DNA of 43,616 nucleotides. It comes from Myxococcus xanthus. GTDB taxonomy: Bacteria > Myxococcota > Myxococcia > Myxococcales > Myxococcaceae. Each line of letters opens with the position of its first letter. The first letter of the stretch is position 1. The stretch spans positions 1-43,616 of the forward strand of contig NZ_JABFNS010000078.1 of NCBI RefSeq assembly GCF_013116825.1. Reading direction: 5' to 3'. This document shows, piece by piece, positions 22,911 to 29,907 of the stretch. The notes under the pieces are model-generated. The model had not been told where the DNA came from. It was given only the letters and a program-made list of their open reading frames with translations, and did no database searches. A program made the translations under genes and the position numbers.

Positions 22911-23333
22911 ATGTCGCTCGCGAGGTTCTGTCGTAAATCGGTGGCCATCATCCAACCCACGCAGAGCGTGGCGGAGGCTGCCACGGCCATGCGGGACCGC
23001 CATGTGGGGGCGCTCGTGGTCGTCCAGGATGACCTGCGCCCCGTGGGCCTGCTGACCGACCGGGACATCGTCACCCGGGTGGTGGCCGTCCGGGAGGATC
23101 CGGCGGCCATCGCCGTCTCGGACGTCATGTCGCCGGAGCCCGCCGTGGTCCAGGTGGAGGACTCGATCGACCAGGCGCTCTTCGCCCTTCGGCAGCAGGG
23201 CGTGCGGCGCCTGCCCATCGTGGACGCGAAGGGGCGGGTGGTGGGGCTGATCTCCCTCGACGATGTGCTGGTGTTGCTGTCCGCGGAGCTGGACCAGACG
23301 GCGGCCGCCGTGCGCGAGAACCAGGGGCCCTGA
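22911..23333 (+). CDS. Two-CBS-domain protein
   Basis: This 140-residue soluble protein starts at ATG 22911, directly after GGGAGGTG. It consists almost entirely of a tandem CBS pair (Bateman module). The first CBS covers roughly residues 10-60 (SVAEAATAMRDRHVGALVVV, then GLLTDRDI). The second covers roughly 72-125 (ALFALRQQGVRRLPIV, then GLISLDDVLV). The LTDRDIV segment and the hydrophobic strands are typical of adenine-nucleotide-binding CBS pairs. No effector domain is attached, so it probably acts as a ligand-sensing subunit on a partner. It is 129 bp downstream of the P-type ATPase in the same direction and converges with the formate dehydrogenase operon. Regulation of either neighbour is only a possibility. 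Confidence 0.9.
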   Translation: MSLARFCRKSVAIIQPTQSVAEAATAMRDRHVGALVVVQDDLRPVGLLTDRDIVTRVVAVREDPAAIAVSDVMSPEPAVVQVEDSIDQALFALRQQGVRRLPIVDAKGRVVGLISLDDVLVLLSAELDQTAAAVRENQGP

Positions 23334-23416
23334 GCCTCCCGCGCCACGCGTCGGTTCTCTGGGCGTCTGGATGAAGGGGTTGCCCGTGCTCGGCGGCGAG
23401 GTGATGGCGCGGCCCC

Positions 23417-26158
23417 TTACTCCGCTGTTCCTCGTCCTCCCGGAGTCGCGGGGGGCGCGGAGCGCTCCGTGGGCCCACCGGACGCTGTTGGGCTCTTGCC
23501 GGCTCGCTCCACCCGCACGGCTGTCACCTTGTAATCGGGCGTGTGGGTGTAGCCGTCCCGGTGAGGGCCGATGACGGCGTTGATGAAGACCTCGGCGGTG
23601 TGGAAGGTGGTGAAGAGCTCACCGGGGCGCAGGCCCTCGGCCCGGCGCATGGGCAGCACCACCGCTCCATGGCGGCTGCACACCCGTACGCGCGCGCCAT
23701 CCTCCAGCCCCAGCCGCTCCGCGTCCGCCGGAGCCATGTCCAGCCAGTCGCCGGGCTGCAGCAGCGCGTGGGGGGTGCGCAGCGTCATCGTCCCCGCGTT
23801 GAACTGGTACAGCCGCCGGCCTGTCATCAGCACGAATGGATGGTCGTCCGTGCGCACCTCCGGAGAGGGCCGGTAGTCGACCCGGCGCAGCGCCGCCCGG
23901 GAGCCGCTGGCGAACAGGTGGGTGTGCAGCAGCCGCGTGCCTGGGTGCGCCTCGTCGGGGCAGGGCCACTGCAGTCCTCGCATCTCCAGCCGGGCATAGG
24001 AAAGCCCCGCTCCCGCTGGCCACACGCGCCGCACCTCTTCCCAGATCTCCTCCGGGGATTGGAAGGCGAAGCCCTCGGAGTGCCCCAGGGCACGCGCCGC
24101 GCGGCAGAGAATCTCCCAGTCCGGCAGCGACTCTCCAGCGGGCGGCAGGGCCCGGCGCACCCGCTGCACGCGCCGCTCGCCATTCATGAAGGTGCCGTCC
24201 TTCTCGAACGATGTGCACGCGGGAAGGAAGACGTCGCCATGAGCCCGCGCCGTTTCGTTGAGGAACAGGTCCTGCACCACCAGCAGCTCCAGCCGCTCCA
24301 GCGCTTCGTGGGTGGCGCGCGCCTCGGGGTTGGTGAGCAGCACGTCATAGCCGAAGGCCCACAGCGCCTTGAGCCGCCCCTGGCGCGCCGCGTCCATCAT
24401 CCCCATCAGGTCCAGGCCCGGTGCCACGGGCACCGGCGCTCCCCAGGCGGCCTCGAAGCGCGCACGGTTCGCCTCCAACGGGACGTAGCCCGTCAAGTGG
24501 CCCGGCTCGCAGCCCATGTGCGCGGAGCCCTGCACGTTGTTCTGCCCGCGCATCGGGTTGACCCCGGTGCCCGGCCCGCCGAGGTTGCCCGTCAGCAGCG
24601 CCAGGTTGATGAGCGCCATGACGGACTCCGTGCCCTGGACATGCTCCGTCATGCCCAGCCCGTGGACCATCATGGACGGGCCATGCGTGGCGTACAGACG
24701 CGCCGCCTGGCGGATGGCCGCCGCGTCCACCCCGCACAGTTCCGCGGCGCGCTCGGGCGTCCAGGCGGCGATGAAGGCCCGGAAGTCATCCACCGCCTCC
24801 ACGCGCTCGCGCAGGAAGGCCCTGTCGCACAGGTCCTCGGTCACCACCACGTGGGCCAGCGCGTTGAGCAGCGGCATGTCCGTGCCCGCTCGAGGCTGGA
24901 GATGCACGTCCGCGTAGCGCGCCAGCTCGGTGCGCCGCGAGTCGATGACGATGAGCTTCGCCCCGCGCAGCACCGCCTGCTTCAACCGGGCGCCGACGAC
25001 GGGGTGGCACTCGGTGGTGTTGCTGCCGGCCACCAGCAGGGTGCGCGCGTGCTCGATATCCTCGAAGGAGTTGGTAGCCGCGCCCGTACCCAGCATCCGC
25101 TTCAGCGCCGCCGCGCTGGGGGCGTGGCACACGCGCGCGCAGCAGTCCACGTTGTTCGTGCCAAGCACCACGCGGGCCAGCTTCTGCGCCAGGTAGTTGT
25201 CCTCGTTGGTGGCCCGAGCCGAGCCCAGCATGCCCACCGCGTCCGGCCCATGCACCGCCCGCAGGTTCCGCAGTCGCTGGGCGATGAAGCCCAGCGCCTC
25301 GTCCCACGAGGCGCGGCGCCAACCTCCGTTCTCGCGCAAGAGTGGCACGGTGATCCGGTCCGGCGACGCGCCGAAGCCGAAGGCATAGCGGCCCTTGGAG
25401 CACAGGTGGCCCTGGTTGGAGGGGCCTTCGCGCGAGGGCCGCACCGTGACGATGCGCTCGCCGCGAGTGCCCACGTCCATTTCGCAGCCCACCCCGCAGT
25501 AGGGGCAGGTGGTGCGCGTCCAGCGCTCGGGCCCGCCCTGGTCCAGGAGCGTCCGGTCCTCCAGCGCGCCGGTGGGGCAGGTGTCCACGCAGGCTCCGCA
25601 TGAAACGCAGCTGCTCTCCCGCAGGTTGGGCCCATCCGGGAGGATGCGCGTCCCGGCGCCCCGGTTCCACACCCGCCAGACGAACTGCCCCTGCACCTCG
25701 TCGCAGATGCGGACGCAGCGGTAGCAGTGGATGCACTGGGACATGTCCACGTGGATGTAGGGGTGCGAGTCGTCCCGCAGCGATGGCCGGTGCGCCCCGC
25801 GCAGCTCACCTTCGAGGCCGTACTCGCGCAGCGCGCGGTGGAAGGGCTTGTCCGGCTGCCGTGTCATGGCCTCGGCCGGATACTCCGAGGCCAGCAGCCG
25901 CAGCAGCACCCGCCGCTGCGCTTCCACCAGGGGCGTGCGCGTGTGCACCACCATGCCCTCCGTCAGCGGCGTGGTGCAGGCGGCCACGGGGCGCCCGCAG
26001 CCCTCCACCTCTACGATGCAGGTGCGGCAGGCCCCCACCGGGGCCAGGCGCGGGTCGTTGCACAGCGCGGGGACGGTGACGCCCAGCGCGTCCAGGGCCT
26101 CCAGGAGCGTGCCCGGCGCGCACTCGCGCGGCTGTCCATCCACGGTTATGTGAAGCAT
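23417..26158 (-). CDS. fdhF: Formate dehydrogenase catalytic (alpha) subunit, molybdopterin/Fe-S, Cys type
   Basis: This 913-residue cytoplasmic oxidoreductase is predicted to oxidise formate to CO2. The N-terminal domain is a plant-type [2Fe-2S] region (LCNDPRLAPVGACRTC, then VEGCGRPVAAC). Two 4Fe-4S ferredoxin segments follow (CIHCYRCVRIC and CVSCGACVDTCPTG). The molybdopterin domain opens with its own cluster motif CPYCGVGC and a distal CSKGR. The molybdenum-ligand site reads ARVCHAPS, so this is a Cys form rather than selenocysteine. NTTECHPV and the C-terminal molydopterin-dinucleotide domain (MTGRRLYQFNAGTMT) are typical of the family. The start ATG 26158 lies inside the end of the upstream fused NuoF-like gene (13-bp overlap), so the two are translationally coupled. 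The assignment could be confused with other FdhF/NuoG-like oxidoreductases, but the partner supports NAD-linked formate dehydrogenase. Confidence 0.9.
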   Translation of the reverse strand: MLHITVDGQPRECAPGTLLEALDALGVTVPALCNDPRLAPVGACRTCIVEVEGCGRPVAACTTPLTEGMVVHTRTPLVEAQRRVLLRLLASEYPAEAMTRQPDKPFHRALREYGLEGELRGAHRPSLRDDSHPYIHVDMSQCIHCYRCVRICDEVQGQFVWRVWNRGAGTRILPDGPNLRESSCVSCGACVDTCPTGALEDRTLLDQGGPERWTRTTCPYCGVGCEMDVGTRGERIVTVRPSREGPSNQGHLCSKGRYAFGFGASPDRITVPLLRENGGWRRASWDEALGFIAQRLRNLRAVHGPDAVGMLGSARATNEDNYLAQKLARVVLGTNNVDCCARVCHAPSAAALKRMLGTGAATNSFEDIEHARTLLVAGSNTTECHPVVGARLKQAVLRGAKLIVIDSRRTELARYADVHLQPRAGTDMPLLNALAHVVVTEDLCDRAFLRERVEAVDDFRAFIAAWTPERAAELCGVDAAAIRQAARLYATHGPSMMVHGLGMTEHVQGTESVMALINLALLTGNLGGPGTGVNPMRGQNNVQGSAHMGCEPGHLTGYVPLEANRARFEAAWGAPVPVAPGLDLMGMMDAARQGRLKALWAFGYDVLLTNPEARATHEALERLELLVVQDLFLNETARAHGDVFLPACTSFEKDGTFMNGERRVQRVRRALPPAGESLPDWEILCRAARALGHSEGFAFQSPEEIWEEVRRVWPAGAGLSYARLEMRGLQWPCPDEAHPGTRLLHTHLFASGSRAALRRVDYRPSPEVRTDDHPFVLMTGRRLYQFNAGTMTLRTPHALLQPGDWLDMAPADAERLGLEDGARVRVCSRHGAVVLPMRRAEGLRPGELFTTFHTAEVFINAVIGPHRDGYTHTPDYKVTAVRVERAGKSPTASGGPTERSAPPATPGGRGTAE

Positions 26159-27609
26159 GCCTCCACCTCCTCGCGGTAGTAGCGCAGCACGCTCTGGGCG
26201 AACTCCCCCAGCCCCGTGCCGTGCCCGCACAGGCTGGTGAGGCGCAGCGCCTCCACGACGTCCTCCCAGCCGTCCGCGCCGGACACCGGGCCTGTCTCCA
26301 GTACGCGCGCGAAGCGCTGCTCGATGTGCCGGGCTCCCAGCCGGCAGGGAGTGCACTTGCCGCATGACTCGTAGGCCCCAAAGGAGAAGACGTGGTGCAC
26401 CAGCGCGGCGATGGACGTGTGCGTGTCGAAGGCCACCACCCCGCCGTGCCCCACCGACGCTCCCACGGCCTTGAGCTCCTCGAAGCCCAGCGGCGTGTCC
26501 AACAGGTGCGGGGGGAGGACTCCCGCCAGCGGCCCACCGATGAGGACGCCCTTCAGCGGCCCGGTGCGCAGCCCGCCGCCCAGTTCCTCCACAACGGTGC
26601 GCACGGGCGTGCCCAACTCCACCTCGTAGAGTCCCGGGCGGTGGAACAGGGAGTTGAGCGACAGCACCTTCGTCCCCTGACTGCCTGCAATCCCCAGCGC
26701 CGCGTACGCTTCGCCTCCATGTCGTGAAATCCACGGGAGGTTGACGAGCGTCTCCACGTTCTGCACCAGGGTGGGCCGGCCGAAGAGTCCCGCCTGGGCG
26801 GGGTAGGGAGGCCGGGCGCGCACGAAGGGCCGGCGTCCCTCCAGGGCGTTGAGCAGCGCCGTCTCCTCGCCACACAGGTAGCTGCCTCGCCCCACCTCCA
26901 GCGAAATTTCGCAGGAAAAGCCGCTGCCCAGGATGTGGTGGCCCAGCAGGCCCTCCCGGCGCGCCTCGTGCAGGGCCACATGCAGGACGCACGCGGCCAG
27001 CGGGTACTCCTTGCGCACGTAGATGTGGCCCCGGCGGGCGCCCACCGCGTAGGCCGCGAGCAGCAGCCCCTCCAGCACGGCGTGAGGGTCTTCCTCCAGG
27101 AGGACGCGGTCGATATAGGCCCCGGGGTCGCCCTCGTCCGCGTTGGCCACCACGTCCTTCTCCTCGCCAGGCGCGGCGGCCACCGCGCGCAGCTTGCGCC
27201 CGGTGGGGAATCCCGCGCCTCCGCGGCCGCGCAGCCCGGAGCGCTCCACCTGGGCCACGAGCGCCTCCGGCGTCGCGCTCAGCGCGCGCATCAGGGCCGC
27301 ATAGCCGCCCTGGCGCGTGTAGTCCGCCAGGGCGCGTGCTCCCCCCGTTACGACTCGCTCGAGCGCGATGGCGCGCGGCGCCCGCACCCGCGCCGTGGGG
27401 CGGGCAGTCTCATGGGTGGTGGCGGGGGCCACATGGCAACTGCCCAGGCAGTAGACGCGAGTGTCGTCGTGGAGGGCCTTCCGCCAGCGTTCCGGCTGGA
27501 GGTGACGCGCTACGAAGCAGGCAGTGCCCTGGCAGGCCCGGTCGCCCAGGGGCTCGTGCCCCAGGTGGTAGAAGGACTCGAGATCGGGCGTTGCCATTCC
27601 AGGCCGCAT
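26146..27609 (-). CDS. NAD-linked formate dehydrogenase beta subunit, fused NuoE/NuoF type
   Basis: This 487-residue flavoprotein starts at ATG 27609 behind GGGGAGA. The first 100 residues hold a reduced NuoE-like [2Fe-2S] motif (ACQGTAC, then YCLGSCHVAP), with only about 25 residues between the Cys pairs. From about residue 125 it is NuoF-like. GLRGRGGAGFPTGRKL and ANADEGDPGAYIDR form the FMN/NADH site, and SYLCGEETALLNALEG and PTLVQNVETL follow. A C-terminal 4Fe-4S motif CGKCTPCR with a distal Cys in TSLCGHG completes it. The role is to pass electrons from the Mo subunit, which overlaps it downstream, to NAD. No separate gamma (FdsG) gene is present, consistent with the N-terminal fusion. 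HoxF-type hydrogenase subunits look similar, but the catalytic neighbour is an FdhF-type protein. Confidence 0.9.
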   Translation of the reverse strand: MRPGMATPDLESFYHLGHEPLGDRACQGTACFVARHLQPERWRKALHDDTRVYCLGSCHVAPATTHETARPTARVRAPRAIALERVVTGGARALADYTRQGGYAALMRALSATPEALVAQVERSGLRGRGGAGFPTGRKLRAVAAAPGEEKDVVANADEGDPGAYIDRVLLEEDPHAVLEGLLLAAYAVGARRGHIYVRKEYPLAACVLHVALHEARREGLLGHHILGSGFSCEISLEVGRGSYLCGEETALLNALEGRRPFVRARPPYPAQAGLFGRPTLVQNVETLVNLPWISRHGGEAYAALGIAGSQGTKVLSLNSLFHRPGLYEVELGTPVRTVVEELGGGLRTGPLKGVLIGGPLAGVLPPHLLDTPLGFEELKAVGASVGHGGVVAFDTHTSIAALVHHVFSFGAYESCGKCTPCRLGARHIEQRFARVLETGPVSGADGWEDVVEALRLTSLCGHGTGLGEFAQSVLRYYREEVEACFT

Positions 27610-27878
27610 GCGCGTCTCCCCGGTGCGGCGCGTGATGGCGCCGCGCGCCGCGGGGCAGGCTAGGGGAGCGGGAACCCGGCCGCTCTCGCGGGCGCGGTGC
27701 CACGTCCATCACCGGAAGCTCTTCCGTCGCGCCGCGCAGAAGAGGACGGCCCCTCACCCTCGTGTCGGAGACGGCCGTGGCCCAGGCTGGCCCCCAGATT
27801 CAGGGCGCGGCCGGGACGGCCCTTCGCTGCTCCCGCTTGAGGCCGCTCCCGCACCCGGGACCACCGCGCCTCCAGGTT
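27610..27878. other. Intergenic region upstream of formate dehydrogenase operon
   Basis: This 269-bp region separates the stop of the FemAB-like gene from the start of the formate dehydrogenase operon, both leftward. It marks the border between the right biosynthetic block and the middle block. I see no supported gene, and no promoter or terminator I can name. Confidence 0.4.
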
Positions 27879-29117
27879 TCAGGGCGTCTTGCGGATGCGA
27901 CCGTTCTGCGTGCCACCAGCAGCCATGGCCATGGCCACGCGGGAGTAGGCCGACACGTAGGGCTGAAGCACCGTGCGTGACCAGCGCCCCGGAATCCACA
28001 GGTAGCTGTACAGCCCATGCCTGCGCGCGCCACGGCGCCGCTTCGTCTCGTACCCGCTGGCTCCCAGCCAGAGTTTCTTGACGCCGAGCTCATAGGCCCG
28101 GCGCAGGGGCTCGTAGAAGGCGAGGTTGAAGTACAGCGGCGTCTCGGAGGCCCCGGCCTCGGCGCGGCCGACCCGGTAGAACCACATCTCATCGTTCTTG
28201 TGGAGCAGCAGGGAGAAGCCGATGGGGTCGCCGTTCTGGTAGGCGACCACGGCCTCGGCCTCGGGCGAGACGTGCTGGTCGAGCGCCGCCCAGAACGTGG
28301 AAGGGTGGCGGAGGTGCTCGCTGCCGTACTTGGAGTAGGTCACCTCGTAGAACCGCTCCAGTTGCTCCGCCATCTCACCCATTCGGGAGACGCGCTCGAA
28401 GCGAACGCCCGCATCCCGAGCGTGCGCCATCTCCTTCTTGAGCACCCGCCGGACGTCGCTCTTGAACTGCCCCAGGTAGGCGTCAAAGCTGTCCCCTGGA
28501 ACGTCCATGACGTTGTCGTCGTAGATGAAGATCTCCTGGAACGTCGCGGAGGTGAGCGCCTCTCTCAGCGTCGTGTCATCCCGTTCCACGCCGTAGAAAT
28601 AGAGCGGCAGCCGTTCGCTGGTGGCGAGCTCCCGGAGCCCTTGGAGGATGAGCTCGCGAGCCTGCTTCGCGATGTCCACGGGCTGCGCGGCGCAGTGGAT
28701 GCTGCTCCGCATGCTGAGCGGGCTGGTGACGAAAACGCCGCCATCGAAGCCTGCTCCCGTGCGCCAGGCCACGTTGCGGTAGAGGTCCGCCGCTGCGATG
28801 GCCACCCGGCTCCAGGCCGGCCCGTTGGCGAAGCCCTTCTTCCAACTGGTGAAGAGGAAATGCTCCAGCGAGTAGGGCGTGTAGATGGTCTTGCTACGGG
28901 TGATGAAACATGGGCAAAGCGCGACGGGAGTGCCCTGCTGATACGCAATGGCATATCGCAGGGACAGCTCCCCCCGGGCCATGGCGGACAGGTCGACCGC
29001 GTCCAGCATGCGGAACCAGCGCCGGCCGAAGAAGACGCTCGACTCGGAGGTGAGGGCATCCAGCTCCGCGTCGCTCAGGTGGCTGACGGAGTCGTGGAAT
29101 TTCAGGGTAAGCGTCAT
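27879..29117 (-). CDS. FemAB-like / GNAT-superfamily transferase
   Basis: This 412-residue soluble protein starts at ATG 29117; its ribosome-binding site is poor and it begins 32 bp after the preceding GST-like stop, suggesting coupling. The N-terminus (LKFHDSVSHLSDAELDAL) resembles proteins of the FemAB-like/DUF482 type. The segment FKSDVRRVLKKEMAHARDAG near residue 230 and the later AVVAYQNGDPIGFSLLLH and LYFNLAFYEPLRRAYELG match the double-GNAT fold of that group. The basic patch ETKRRRGARRHG lies near the C-terminus. Members transfer acyl or aminoacyl groups; Fem proteins proper use aminoacyl-tRNA, but donor and acceptor here are unknown. Its place beside the LanB-like gene and PKS genes suggests tailoring of the same metabolite, though this is inference. 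Confidence 0.72.
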   Translation of the reverse strand: MTLTLKFHDSVSHLSDAELDALTSESSVFFGRRWFRMLDAVDLSAMARGELSLRYAIAYQQGTPVALCPCFITRSKTIYTPYSLEHFLFTSWKKGFANGPAWSRVAIAAADLYRNVAWRTGAGFDGGVFVTSPLSMRSSIHCAAQPVDIAKQARELILQGLRELATSERLPLYFYGVERDDTTLREALTSATFQEIFIYDDNVMDVPGDSFDAYLGQFKSDVRRVLKKEMAHARDAGVRFERVSRMGEMAEQLERFYEVTYSKYGSEHLRHPSTFWAALDQHVSPEAEAVVAYQNGDPIGFSLLLHKNDEMWFYRVGRAEAGASETPLYFNLAFYEPLRRAYELGVKKLWLGASGYETKRRRGARRHGLYSYLWIPGRWSRTVLQPYVSAYSRVAMAMAAGGTQNGRIRKTP

Positions 29118-29149
29118 GGCCGGGGGGGCTTCGTCGGGCGCGGATCCGC

Positions 29150-29836
29150 TCAGCCGTTGAGGAGCTGGACGGCGGGGTGCCGCTTGGGGCTGGCGAGGTG
29201 CCGCGCGAGGTTGGGGCGCTGCTTCATGCGCTCGAAGAACCCGAACAGCCCAGGGTAGGTGCTCTCCAGGAGATCCTGGAGGCCGTTGTCCACGAGCAGC
29301 TCCAGGAAGCCGAAGACGCTGGTGTCCGCCACGGTGAGGGAGGGGCCGACGAAGAAGCCGTCGCCGCTGCCGTTGCTCTTCAAGAGCCGCTCGAAGTGCC
29401 CGAGCCACTGCGGCAGCTCCTCGCCCAGGATGATGGGGAGCTGCTCGGAGAGCTGCTCCGGCGTGAGCGAGGTCAGGCTGCGCGCACGCGCCGTCACTTC
29501 CTCGACGCCGTCGATGATCATGTCGCAGGCGGCGGTCTCCCGCGCATCCTTCCCATAGAGGCCGCGGGTGCGCGCGACGTGACGCATGATGGCCAGGCTC
29601 TGCACCACGCGGAAGCCGTCCGGCTCCTCCCACAGCGGCACCTTGTCGAAGGCCAGCATTCCAGCCGCCTTGATGGCCTCGAAGGCCGGTGTCTTCTCCT
29701 TGGCCTTGACGTCATACGTGCCCAGGTCGATGTCCTCGTACTCCGTTCCGGACTCGGCGAGCAGCAGGCGGATCTTCTCAGCGACGCCTCGGCCCGTGAA
29801 ATACGACAGGCGCGGCAATGATGATTGAGCGTTCAT
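29150..29836 (-). CDS. Glutathione S-transferase-like protein
   Basis: This 228-residue soluble protein starts at ATG 29836. The N-terminal thioredoxin-like domain begins LSYFTGRGVAEKIRLLLAESG, close to the YFxGRGxAExIRLLLA signature of alpha/mu/pi/sigma-type GSTs. The early Tyr is a candidate catalytic residue. The glutathione gamma-glutamyl-binding motif is seen as VVQSLAIMRHVA near residue 80. The C-terminal helical domain contains FFVGPSLTVADTSVFGFLELL (near 160), matching the N-capping-box region of the fold. It may conjugate or isomerise a thiol adduct, or be a resistance or tailoring enzyme. It is divergent from the LanB-like gene, with only 71 bp between starts, and is followed by the FemAB-like gene. 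Confidence 0.85.
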   Translation of the reverse strand: MNAQSSLPRLSYFTGRGVAEKIRLLLAESGTEYEDIDLGTYDVKAKEKTPAFEAIKAAGMLAFDKVPLWEEPDGFRVVQSLAIMRHVARTRGLYGKDARETAACDMIIDGVEEVTARARSLTSLTPEQLSEQLPIILGEELPQWLGHFERLLKSNGSGDGFFVGPSLTVADTSVFGFLELLVDNGLQDLLESTYPGLFGFFERMKQRPNLARHLASPKRHPAVQLLNG

Positions 29837-29907
29837 ACAGGGTTCGTGGTTGGAAGGGAGAGGCTCTATACTAGAGTAAACGTATTATTCGGAAGGGGCA
29901 GACTTCC
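29837..29907. promoter_or_regulatory. Short divergent promoter region with palindrome
   Basis: Only 71 bp separate the GST-like and LanB-like start codons. The region carries the inverted repeat CTCTA-TAC-TAGAG at 29864-29876. The repeat overlaps a TATACT hexamer (29867-29872) that resembles a rightward -10 element. An operator controlling both genes is plausible. The LanB-like RBS GGAAGGGG (29891-29898) precedes its TTG start by 9 bp. Confidence 0.45.

Noticed and set aside
23543-25603. Long open frame on the plus strand opposite the formate dehydrogenase catalytic gene
   Set aside because: The true gene has Fe-S and molybdopterin motifs; this frame has none.
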